This document shows, in pieces, positions 10,601-17,612 of a stretch of 64,000 nt of DNA; position 1 is the first letter of the stretch, and each line of letters begins with the position of its first letter. A model generated the notes under the pieces. The model had not been told where the DNA came from and did not search any database. It was given only the letters and a program-made list of their open reading frames with translations. Source of the stretch: Methyloceanibacter methanicus (GTDB lineage: Bacteria > Pseudomonadota > Alphaproteobacteria > Rhizobiales > Methyloligellaceae); assembly GCF_001723285.1 (NCBI RefSeq), contig NZ_LPWG01000011.1:62001-126000 (forward strand). Direction: 5' to 3'. Made by a program: the position numbers and the translations under genes.

Positions 10601-10860
10601 AAGGAGAAGCCGCGCACCGTGCGCGCTTTCGGCACGGTCAGCATGGCCGTGGCGAGCGGATAGGTGACCTGATCCTCCACCACCTGCGGCGCCTGTCCCG
10701 GATATTCGGTGTAGACGATCACCTGCACATCCGAGAGATCGGGGATCGCATCCAGGGGAACTTTCTGCACCGCGTAAAGGCCGAGCAGCGTCACGAACAC
10801 CGTGGCGATGCCCACCAGGACGACGTTCCGCGCCGACCAGCGAATGATGCCCGCGATCAT
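7696..10860 (-). CDS. cusA: Cu(I)/Ag(I) efflux RND pump, CusA type
   Basis: A 1054-residue heavy-metal RND inner-membrane pump, full length for the family. It has the usual 12 membrane spans and two large periplasmic loops, with GAMVDAAIVMIENAHKRLE in the fourth span region. The metal specificity is readable: FYMPTTLPGISVTEA, PMSMFETVI and RTDMLSTGIRTPVGIKV contain counterparts of the three methionines (Met573, Met623, Met672 of E. coli CusA) that bind Cu(I)/Ag(I), so divalent-metal Czc function is unlikely. The start codon overlaps the stop of the adaptor gene as ATGA, indicating translational coupling. No outer-membrane CusC or chaperone CusF is encoded nearby, so the complex must borrow a channel from elsewhere. 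The long open frame on the opposite strand is an artefact of GC-rich codon usage. Confidence 0.95.
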   Translation of the reverse strand: MIAGIIRWSARNVVLVGIATVFVTLLGLYAVQKVPLDAIPDLSDVQVIVYTEYPGQAPQVVEDQVTYPLATAMLTVPKARTVRGFSFFGVSFVYVIFDDGTDIYWARSRVMESLSAAAGDVPAGVTPELGPDATGVGWVYQYVLRSAQHSLAELRTLQDWYVRFGLSKAQGVAEVASVGGFVKQYSVIVDPRRLQSLGIPLSKITDVIRESNMDVGGRTLELSEREYMVRGRGYISGIEDIESIVVKNDAGVPVLLKDVARVALAPDERRGLSEVNGDGEVVSGIVLQRYGENALSVIRSAKEQLAEIAPSLPEGVTVETVYDRSDLIYRAIDTLKRTLIEESLIVALVCVIFLMHARSALVAIITLPLGVLIAYICMWALGLSSNIMSLGGIAIAIGAMVDAAIVMIENAHKRLEHAPPGKPRREVIIEAAVEVGPALFFSLLIITVSFLPIFALEAQEGRLFKPLAYTKTFAMGAAALLSIFVVPALMILFVRGRILPEHKNPLNRVLSWLYRPAIALAMRFRVVTVLIAAAVLAATWWPASKIGSEFMPALNEGTLFYMPTTLPGISVTEASKLLQTQNEIIKRFPEVESVWGKAGRAATATDPAPMSMFETVINLKPEVAWRDGMTVDKLTAEMDAALQFPGVSNSWTMPIKARTDMLSTGIRTPVGIKVIGRDLDEMERLARQIEAVVRDVPGTTSAYAERATGGYYVNIDPDRARLARYGLMVGDVQNVIATALGANAVTTTVEGRERYKVAVRYPRDYRNDPQAIANEVLIPTPAGGTVPLNEVATVTVAQGPSMIRTENAQLALYIFVDFRDRDIGSYVADAQEAVAENVAFPPGYYLTWSGQFEYLQRAEKRLQVVVPLTALIIFVLLYLNFGRLTETLIVMLSVPFAMVGGIWLMWWLDFNFSVAAVTGFIALAGVSAETGVVMLIYLDRAVKDRMAACAHEGRAFGARDLHAAIVAGAAGRLRPKIMTVAAIVAGLLPILWAHGAGSAVMQRIAVPMIGGMASSMVLTLIVIPAIYSLVKSAGLRRSAAKDPRGHSEVAPHRV

Positions 10861-12116
10861 GGCGCCGCCTCCTCATGGTCGAGGTTCCGGAGCGCGGCTT
10901 TCAGGTTGCTCTCCGAATCGATCAGGAACGTCGCGGACGTGACCACCTCTTCGCCCTCGCCGAGGCCGTCCAGAATTTCCACGAAGCCATCGCCCCTGCG
11001 TCCCAGCTTCACCGGGCGCGGCGCGAATTTGCCGTCGCCCTTGGCGACGAGGACGGTCTTTGTCGTACCGCTGTCGATCACCGCGCTCGCCGGCACGGCC
11101 GTGACGGGTCCGGTCTTCCGGCCCGGGTGCAAGACGATGTCGGCGTACATGCCGGGCCTGATGCGGCCGTCTTCGTTTTCCAGCACGATCCGAACCGGGA
11201 TCGTGCGCGTTTCCAGCTTGCGCATCTCCGGATAGATGAAGCTCACCTCCGTCTCGACGGGATCGTTGGGAAAGGCGCGCAGCGTGACCGTGGCGGGCGT
11301 CCCCACCGCGATGTCGCCGATATCCGCTTCGGCAACCTCCGCGATCACCCACATGCGCGTGTGATCGGCGATACGGAAGAGTTCCTCGCCGGCCTCCACG
11401 AACTGTCCGTTGATGGCGCTTTTCGAGGTCACGTCACCCGTCGCGGGCGAGGGCCAATCCAACGTACGCGGATTGTCTTTGGTCTTCTGCACCGCTTGGA
11501 TGCGGCTCTGCGGCACGCCCAGATTGCGCATCTTCTGGATCGCACCCTCGAGATCGCGCCGGCCGCGGCCTTGCGCGCGCAACGCGACGAGAAGGTCGGC
11601 CTGCGCCAGCTGGATCTGCGGGCTGTAAAAGCGGAACAGCGCCTGGCCCTTCGTCACCTCCTGCCCAGTCTTGTCGACGAAGAGATCCTCGATATAGCCG
11701 TCGGACCGCACGGTTACGATCGTCAGCAGGGACTCGTCGTGCTCGACCGCACCGGCGGCACGGACATCTCGCGAGATGATCCGCTTGCCGGCCTTTTCCG
11801 TACGCACACCGCTACGCTGCACCTTGCCCGGACTGATCGAGATGGTGCCGTCGTCGGGCTCGTCGCCCGCATAGACCGGGATGTAGTCCATGCCCATGGA
11901 GTCCTTCTTCGGCACGGGCGAGGTGTCGGCGAGTCCCATAGGGTTGCGATAGTAGAGGATCTTCCGTTCGGACCGCGCGGCGTTACCCTCGGGCGCTCCC
12001 GCCATGTCCATCGGCGTGGGCTGCTCGGCCGGCCGCGCGTTCACGAACCAATACGTGGCCCCGGCTCCCGCCAGGAGTCCCACCGCAAGTGCCGCGGCGC
12101 TTGTCAGACGCTTCAT
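10857..12116 (-). CDS. cusB: Periplasmic adaptor of the copper/silver efflux pump, CusB type
   Basis: A 419-residue membrane-fusion protein. An N-terminal hydrophobic segment (SAAALAVGLLAGAGATYWFV) is followed by the heavy-metal-binding domain seen in CusB-type adaptors (ILYYRNPMGL, then PKKDSMGMDYIPVY), which carries Met and Cys-free metal ligands. Then come the barrel-sandwich and helical hairpin (LVALRAQGRGRRDLEGAIQK), the lipoyl-like return (GQFVEAGEELFRIADHTRMWV) and the beta barrel (VTLRAFPNDPVETEVSFIYP). The start at 12116 is chosen because GGAGAC lies about eight bases upstream; a TTG fifteen bases earlier is less likely. Coupled to cusA by an ATGA overlap. Confidence 0.93.
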   Translation of the reverse strand: MKRLTSAAALAVGLLAGAGATYWFVNARPAEQPTPMDMAGAPEGNAARSERKILYYRNPMGLADTSPVPKKDSMGMDYIPVYAGDEPDDGTISISPGKVQRSGVRTEKAGKRIISRDVRAAGAVEHDESLLTIVTVRSDGYIEDLFVDKTGQEVTKGQALFRFYSPQIQLAQADLLVALRAQGRGRRDLEGAIQKMRNLGVPQSRIQAVQKTKDNPRTLDWPSPATGDVTSKSAINGQFVEAGEELFRIADHTRMWVIAEVAEADIGDIAVGTPATVTLRAFPNDPVETEVSFIYPEMRKLETRTIPVRIVLENEDGRIRPGMYADIVLHPGRKTGPVTAVPASAVIDSGTTKTVLVAKGDGKFAPRPVKLGRRGDGFVEILDGLGEGEEVVTSATFLIDSESNLKAALRNLDHEEAAP

Positions 12117-12241
12117 GTGTTGCGTCTCCAAATGATCGTTGCGTCACCCCTGCCCTAAAGCTGCAGGAGACCTCGATGCACCGGGCCGCGCGCAAGCGGA
12201 TACAGTGCGCGGACCCATAAGTGCCGTGTTGCTGTCGAGGG

Positions 12242-12652
12242 TTAGACGCGCGGAGGAGGAGACGGCGGGACGACGGACGCCGCCCGAAGCTGTGCGGTCG
12301 GACGCGCCGTCCGAACGGCGGCGAGCGGGAGAGACGGTGTCGTGGGCGCCACGGCCAACAGTCCGCTCATGGCGAGGCCGAGGCACAGGCATTTCCCGCC
12401 GCAAGCGCCGTCGGAACACGGCCCGTGAGGCTTGGCGGGGCTCGCTGGGCCCGCATCGTGGTGGGTCGACGCCCGTGTCGCGTGCTTCTCGCAATCGGCA
12501 GGCATCGCGGGCGGGACCGGCCCAGCCGCATCCATGGCATGCGTCATGCCCATCGTGCCAGCCATATGCACGGCCGCACTGGCGTTCGCCGCGGGCAAAG
12601 CGGCAAGCGCGCATACGATCAGCGTCGTCACGATGGTTCTGAACCTGGCCAT
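12242..12652 (-). CDS. Small secreted Cys/His/Met-rich protein preceding cusBA
   Basis: A 136-residue protein starting at ATG 12652 with a signal peptide (FRTIVTTLIVCALAALPAANA). The mature part is unusually rich in potential copper ligands: HMAGTMGMTHAMD, CEKHATRASTHHD and CSDGACGGKCLCLGLAM. A hydrophobic stretch follows and the tail is Pro/Arg-rich (VVPPSPPPRV), a pattern shared with DUF2946-like proteins found at the head of copper-efflux operons. It sits 126 bases upstream of cusB on the same strand. Function as a periplasmic copper-binding or sensing protein is inferred from composition and context, not from a recognised fold. The longer in-frame upstream extension overlaps idi and is not used. 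Confidence 0.7.
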   Translation of the reverse strand: MARFRTIVTTLIVCALAALPAANASAAVHMAGTMGMTHAMDAAGPVPPAMPADCEKHATRASTHHDAGPASPAKPHGPCSDGACGGKCLCLGLAMSGLLAVAPTTPSLPLAAVRTARPTAQLRAASVVPPSPPPRV

Positions 12653-12720
12653 GTCAGGTCGAATCTCGTCTCGGCGGCCCGGAACGTCAAGTGACGAGGC
12701 CGTGAGGTCGTTAACGGTGC

Positions 12721-13260
12721 TCAGTTGGACTTCTCGGAAACGGCGCGCATCACCGGCCATTCCGCTTTCAGATATTTGCGGAACCACGCGGTGTATCGCG
12801 CAGGAGCCGCCAAGGCGTCGGCTTGCACCTCTCGGACGGACACCCAGCGATAGTCTTCCGCTTCTTCGGGGTTCGGCACGATGGGGCCGTCGTGGACGCC
12901 ATGAAAGACATGGACGATCTCATGTTCGATCATGTCGTGATCGAGCTCCGCGCGGTAGCGGATCGTGCCGATCGCCTCGAGGGGGCACAGAAAACCCATC
13001 TCCTGCGGCAATCGGCGTTCCGCGGCGGCGGCGCAGTCTTCTCCGGGGCGCGGATGCCCGCAACACGCGTTGGTCCACAGCCCGCCCGAATGATATTTGC
13101 CGATATGGCGCTTTTGCAGGAGCAGGCGGTCCGCACGGTCCCAGACGATCACGGAAAAGGCGCGATGCAGTAAGCCTTGCCTGTGAACGTCATGCTTCTC
13201 GCCGGTGCCGATCTCGCGATCGCAATCGTCAACGAGAATGACCTTCTCAAGCGTTTCCAT
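12721..13260 (-). CDS. idi: Isopentenyl-diphosphate delta-isomerase, type I
   Basis: A 179-residue Nudix-fold isomerase that interconverts IPP and DMAPP, the two five-carbon units for FPP and squalene. The signatures are clear: WTNACCGHPRPGE with the catalytic Cys67, and EHEIVHVFHG with metal/catalytic Glu112 and Glu114 (equivalent to the Cys67 and Glu114/Glu116 elements of the E. coli enzyme). DREIGTGEKHDVHRQGLLHRAF matches the substrate-binding N-terminus; length is as expected. It is the last gene of the sterol-precursor cluster, 133 bases downstream of squalene synthase on the same strand. Its placement suggests it raises DMAPP/FPP supply for squalene. Confidence 0.95.
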   Translation of the reverse strand: METLEKVILVDDCDREIGTGEKHDVHRQGLLHRAFSVIVWDRADRLLLQKRHIGKYHSGGLWTNACCGHPRPGEDCAAAAERRLPQEMGFLCPLEAIGTIRYRAELDHDMIEHEIVHVFHGVHDGPIVPNPEEAEDYRWVSVREVQADALAAPARYTAWFRKYLKAEWPVMRAVSEKSN

Positions 13261-13393
13261 GACGCCAACGTCTTGAATTGGGCTGGCGCTGTCAAGGGGC
13301 GCAGGAGCGGTTGGCGGGGAGCTCGCGATCGGCGCGTCAGCACTCCATCTTTGCCGTCACGACGCGGCTTGGCATGCCCCGTCGCCGCGGGAC

Positions 13394-14446
13394 TCAACTC
13401 TCGCTGATGGCATTGGCATGGCACCGGCTGGCCATGCCGGACATCGTCCATCGGGTCAGAGAATCGCTGCGGCAGATGACGAGCGCCGCAAGCATGACGC
13501 CCTGAACCGTCGAGCGCGAAATCTTCGGCCTATAGTCGGACGTGAACTGCGAGACCTGCACAACCCGGTTGAGGGTCGCATAGGCCATGCCGATCGCCAG
13601 CAGGCAGAATTGCCGGATGCCCGTGTGCTGACGCGGGATCGCCAGCGTGTAATCGACCGCATCGGCCAAATGTCCAAGCGCGATCGTCGCGAGCCGATGA
13701 ATGGTCGGGCGGAACTTTGGGCTCCTCGCGGCATCGTCGAAGTCGCCGAGATCCAGGCTCGCCGAACAGAACAGACTCTGCGGCAGATAGCACCGGCCCT
13801 GGCGCCGGTCGTCCCAGATGTCCTTGAGGATATTCGTCATCTGCAGACCTTGGCCGAAGCTGGCCGCCCGCTTCTCCAGCGCATCCCGGTGCTCGTCGAT
13901 GTCCGGGGCATGATCGCAGAAGAGCTCGGTGAGCATCTCGCCGACGACGCCCGCCACGACGTAGCAATAGTCGTCCAGCTCGGCCATGTCGGCCAATCCC
14001 GCCGGACGGTTGACATAGGATTTCATGCCCGAGGCCATCTTCGTCAGACATGTGCGGACGGCGTCCTGTTGTCTCGCGGGACGCGCGCTCAAGATCTCGA
14101 ACAGACCCGGCAGACTCTCGAGAAGACCGATCTCCTCGCCGCTGACCTGACCGGAAAGCTCGGCCGCGAGACGCCGGGAGACGTCTTCCAAGTCGCCCTG
14201 CCCCTCGACGGCGGCAAGAAACATATCGAGCTGGGCAAGTTTCCCGTCGCGGTCCGCAAGCTGCGAATCCTCGATCGTGTCCACGGCGCGGCACAGAAGA
14301 TAGGCCGCGCCGACGGTGTGCCGCAGATCCGGCGGCAGTTTCGGGATGGTCAGCGCAAAGGTACGCGACAACTGCGGAACCAACAGCAGCGGGAGCTCTT
14401 CTTTGCCGACTGCGCTTTCCACCACGGTTCCGTCCAAAGTCCCCAT
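13394..14446 (-). CDS. Squalene synthase (farnesyl-diphosphate farnesyltransferase)
   Basis: A 350-residue trans-isoprenyl head-to-head synthase joining two FPP to squalene. Landmarks: SRTFALTIPKLP (27-38), first Asp-rich motif DTIED (56-60) inside AAYLLCRAVDTIEDS, the helix DDYCYVVAGVVGEMLTELF (158-176), and second Asp-rich motif NILKDIWDD (205-213) followed by RCYLP. This arrangement is that of single-enzyme squalene synthases used with sterol pathways, rather than the split hopanoid HpnC/HpnD pair; phytoene synthase is a less likely reading given the neighbours. The C-terminus has only a weakly hydrophobic stretch. It is 284 bases downstream of the small secreted protein, so it may have its own promoter as well as read-through from the cluster. 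Confidence 0.88.
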   Translation of the reverse strand: MGTLDGTVVESAVGKEELPLLLVPQLSRTFALTIPKLPPDLRHTVGAAYLLCRAVDTIEDSQLADRDGKLAQLDMFLAAVEGQGDLEDVSRRLAAELSGQVSGEEIGLLESLPGLFEILSARPARQQDAVRTCLTKMASGMKSYVNRPAGLADMAELDDYCYVVAGVVGEMLTELFCDHAPDIDEHRDALEKRAASFGQGLQMTNILKDIWDDRRQGRCYLPQSLFCSASLDLGDFDDAARSPKFRPTIHRLATIALGHLADAVDYTLAIPRQHTGIRQFCLLAIGMAYATLNRVVQVSQFTSDYRPKISRSTVQGVMLAALVICRSDSLTRWTMSGMASRCHANAISES

Positions 14447-14730
14447 CTTGCACCGTTACGCCGCGCGCGGGCGCTCCCATTGAGCCCATCCAGGATGTGT
14501 CGCCCCTTGACGAAGGCGGCACATCGGAGATGCGCGTCGCCGTCCACACGAGGCCCGCGGATCTCTGGCTGGCTGCGGTTGCTGCCCAAACTCGCCTATG
14601 TACAGGTCCGTATAGAACGCCTGGAGTTATCCCCCCCGGGAGGCGATTTTGGGGCCTCCTCAGATCATTTTCGCAACGCGGTCCGCGTTGGCATGCCGAC
14701 TCAGTCTAGCACACGCGCCCCGCCGCCGTG
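14447..14730. other. Intergenic gap inside the sterol cluster
   Basis: 284 bases without a supported gene between squalene synthase and the small secreted protein. No conserved frame was seen. Long enough for an internal promoter, but none could be assigned with confidence. Confidence 0.3.
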
Positions 14731-15120
14731 TCACGACTTCGTCAGGGTTACGCTTCCGTTCGCCCGAGAACTCTTGAACGACATGGTTTGAACGTCGCCG
14801 TCGATGGTGACCCGGATGCGCCCCGCGATGTCGTAGGTCGCGACGTGAAACTCGCCGACATACACTCCCGGGTTGACCTTCAAAAGCTGCCCCGTCTGGT
14901 TGATCGCGGTCGAGATGGTCACGCATTTCGCGGCGAGTCTGTAAACCTTGTCGGTCTCGCGTCGATATTTGATCCGGCAGGTCAACTTCTGGGGCGGCTT
15001 GTCCATGGCCTGCATCGTGCCGCTGCCACTCCACGTCCCTTCGAGAGGCGTGGGCTCTGCGTGAAGCGGCGCGATCGTCGCGACGAATAGAATGAGGGTC
15101 AGCGAAAACAGGCTCCTCAT
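14731..15120 (-). CDS. Small secreted beta-rich protein of the sterol cluster
   Basis: A 129-residue protein with a clear signal peptide (LFSLTLILFVATIAPLHA, cleavage near residue 21). The mature part starts LEGTWSGSGTMQ and alternates hydrophobic and polar residues in a way that suggests a small beta barrel or lipocalin-like fold (KLTCRIKYRRE, VYRLAAKCVTIST, GVYVGEFHVATYDIAGRI, MSFKSSRANGSVTLTKS). Two cysteines could form a disulfide. No named family is recognised with confidence. It begins 27 bases after the RND stop, so it is almost certainly in the same transcript. Inference: a periplasmic partner of the exporter, perhaps a lipid carrier. Confidence 0.75.
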   Translation of the reverse strand: MRSLFSLTLILFVATIAPLHAEPTPLEGTWSGSGTMQAMDKPPQKLTCRIKYRRETDKVYRLAAKCVTISTAINQTGQLLKVNPGVYVGEFHVATYDIAGRIRVTIDGDVQTMSFKSSRANGSVTLTKS

Positions 15121-15147
15121 GGGTTCCTCCCTGGGTCGCGGCCTAGC

Positions 15148-17446
15148 CTAGCCGCCTTTGAGTGTCTGCCGCGCGGCGCTCGTTTGCCCGCTTCGTCCTT
15201 CGACGAAGGCAATGAGCGCCGGCAGGACCAGAAGATTGGCCAGCAGCGCCGTTGCCAAGAGCATTATGACGACTTCTCCGAACAGGCGCAGGCTCGGAAG
15301 CTCGCTGAGGATCGTGCCGCCGAACCCGACGACCAGCACGAGACACCCGACGGTCAGCGCCGGACCGATCGTGGCGATGGTCTCCTCGAGAGCGGGCTTC
15401 ACGGCTTCGCCTTTGGACCGCATCAAACGATAGTAGTTCAAGATGTGAATAGCATTGTCCACGGCGATGCCAAACCCGATGGTGAACGCCACCACGCAGG
15501 TGAATTGCAGTCCGGCACCCGTAAGATGGAGAATCGCACCCGCCACGGCGATGGGAAGAATATTGGTCAACATGCTGTAGAGACCCGCCCGCAAGGACCA
15601 AAACACGAGGCCAATCAGCAGGATATTGAGCCCGATGGCGATCAGAAGGCTCCGGTTGAGCTCGACGATCATCTCGTAGCTCGCCCGGGCCGAATGCGCC
15701 GCAATTCCCGTCGCGACAAAGCCCACATCCGGGTGGGCCGCGCGCAGCGCCGCCAGGTCAGCGTCCAGCGCATCCAGGACGGGCACCAGCTCGGAGGCGT
15801 CCACGGCGGGGAAATAACCGGCCACAAGCGCCGAGTTATGGTCCACGGACATCATGCGTTCGATGAAGGGCGAGCGTGCCTCTTCGAGAAAGCCCAGAAT
15901 TTGGTCCTTCTTGAGCCCGCCCTCCAGCATCCAGGTTTCGATGCTGTGCAGGGACACCACCTTTGTCACGAGCGGCAGCTTCTCCAAGGTTTCGTGCGCC
16001 TCGCCGACGACGGCCAGGACCTCGGACGAGTCGAGCGGCTTTCCCTCGGGCCATTGGATATGGAGGAGGATCGCTTCGGTGCCGGAGAACTGCTCGTCGA
16101 CGACATCCATGACCTTCGAGGCCCGGCTGCCGCCGGGCAGGTAGTCCCGGTACTGATAGCTGGGGCTGATCGTGGCGTAGAGGAGGCCCGCGCCTATCGC
16201 CACCAGGAGCCCGACGGCGAGGAAGGCGCCGGGGTTGGCAAGAATCCCTCGGCCCAGCCGCCGGCAGCCCGCACTGGTCGCCGCAAAGATGCGGTCCAGC
16301 CTGCGATCGGCGCTTTCCTTGGCCCCGCGCCGGCCGAGCAGCAACACCGCAAGCGCCGGCAGCACCGTGATCGTCACCAGGAAGGCCACGGCGGTGCCGA
16401 TGGCCGCGGTAAGGCCGAACCCCGAGACGAGCGTATGGGGGACCAGCAGGAGCGACAGGAGCGCAATGGCCGTCGTCATGGCGGCGAGCACGCAGGCGGG
16501 CCCGATCTCGCGGACCGATGCCGCAATGGCCTCGCGCGGCGCATCGCCTCCGACCAAATTGCGCTTGAGGCCGAACATCAGATGCAAAGAACTCGCGAAG
16601 ACCAATACCGTGACGAGACCCGGCACCACGCCGGTCAGAACCGTGATCTCCTGCCCGCGCAACTCGGTGATTCCCAGCGTCCACAGGACGGCAATGCCGG
16701 CCGGCACGCCGGCAAGCAGCGCATAGATGGGGCTGCGAAAGAATATCAGGCAGATGATCAGCGAGACCGTGAAGCCGGCCCCGATGAGGATGCGCTGATC
16801 GCGCTCCAACGCTCCGACGATCTCGAGGCGGAAGAACGCGACCCCGCTGAGATCGCCATGCATGTCCGTGCCCGCCAGTGCCTCGTCCGTCACCGTTCGC
16901 AGCTCGTCGGCGACGACCCGGAGATCGTCGATCTTGGGCCGCGGCTCGATGGCGATCACGAACAGCGCCGTCGTGGCGTCGTCGGACAGGAGCTTGCCGG
17001 ACACGAACGGGTGGGCCAAGAGCCTTTGGCGCAAGACCGGCAGGTCCGCATCGTCAAACTCCATCGGGAAGACCGCCTTGGCGGCGCGGAGGAATCCGGC
17101 GGTTCATGCGCCGAGAACATCGACGACACGTATTTCACCCCGTCGACGAAGTGCAGATTCAGGTGCAGATCGCGGAGGTGATTGAGATTGTCGCGCGTAA
17201 AGAGATCGTCGGCTTGCACCAGCAGCAGAACGTCCTCGCCGCTCTGCGGATATTGCTTCTCGACCATTTGCAGGTTGCGGAAGCCCTGGGTTCCGGAGCG
17301 AAAGATCTCGCGGACATCGCTGGAGAATTCGACCTTGGCCGCCGCAAGAGCCAAGGGGACGGTGAGCACGGCCACAATCAGCAGGGTGATCTTCGGAAAG
17401 CGCTGCGCCAGCATCCCAGCTTTTCCAGACCGAACCCAGCCGTCAT
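15148..17446 (-). pseudogene. HpnN/MMPL-like RND lipid transporter of the sterol cluster, frameshifted twice
   Basis: Reconstructed as about 766 residues from three frames. The probable start ATG 17446 gives MTAGFGLEKLG; the next frame continues LAQRFPKITLLIVAVLTVPLA and FSSDVREIFRSGTQGFRN. From about base 17095 a third frame runs KAVFPMEFDDADLPVLRQ to the stop. Two missing bases would restore one frame, and the span of 2299 bases fits this exactly. The body shows two RND halves: a periplasmic loop, five-helix bundle (FTVSLIICLIFFRSPIYALL, VVPGLVTVLVFASSLHLM), second loop and second bundle (FTIGFGIAVDNAIHILNYYR). This is the hydrophobe-exporter branch that includes hopanoid transporter HpnN and mycobacterial MmpL, not drug or metal RNDs. 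Context suggests sterol or squalene-derived lipid transport. The breaks may be assembly errors. Confidence 0.8.
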
Positions 17447-17612
17447 CGAGTCAATCCCTGGACACTATCGCCCGCTGTTCCCGCCGCTGATGAGCCAAGC
17501 TGACGGGAGAGTCGAAGCACGCCGCCGGAGCCTTGTCTGTGATTCTCTTAAGATATCATACGGCGCGACCGGCAACAAAAGCCGATCGGGAAAACGCTTC
17601 GGCGCCATGGCC
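17447..17612. other. Short gap between the RND gene and the cyclase
   Basis: About 165 bases with no supported gene; contains an AT-richer patch (TTAAGATATCATACGG on the plus strand). A promoter or terminator could not be assigned. Confidence 0.25.

Noticed and set aside
7696..10860. Czc-type divalent metal pump as an alternative call for the RND gene
   Set aside because: All three methionine positions of the Cu/Ag CusA site are present.
7321..11235. A 1304-codon open frame on the plus strand, opposite cusBA
   Set aside because: It is antisense to two well-conserved genes, is rich in His/Arg/Asp/Gly, and has no motif; long antisense frames are common in GC-rich DNA.
15184..17181. A 665-codon plus-strand frame opposite the RND gene
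   Set aside because: Composition of a shadow; the minus strand has clear RND membrane helices.
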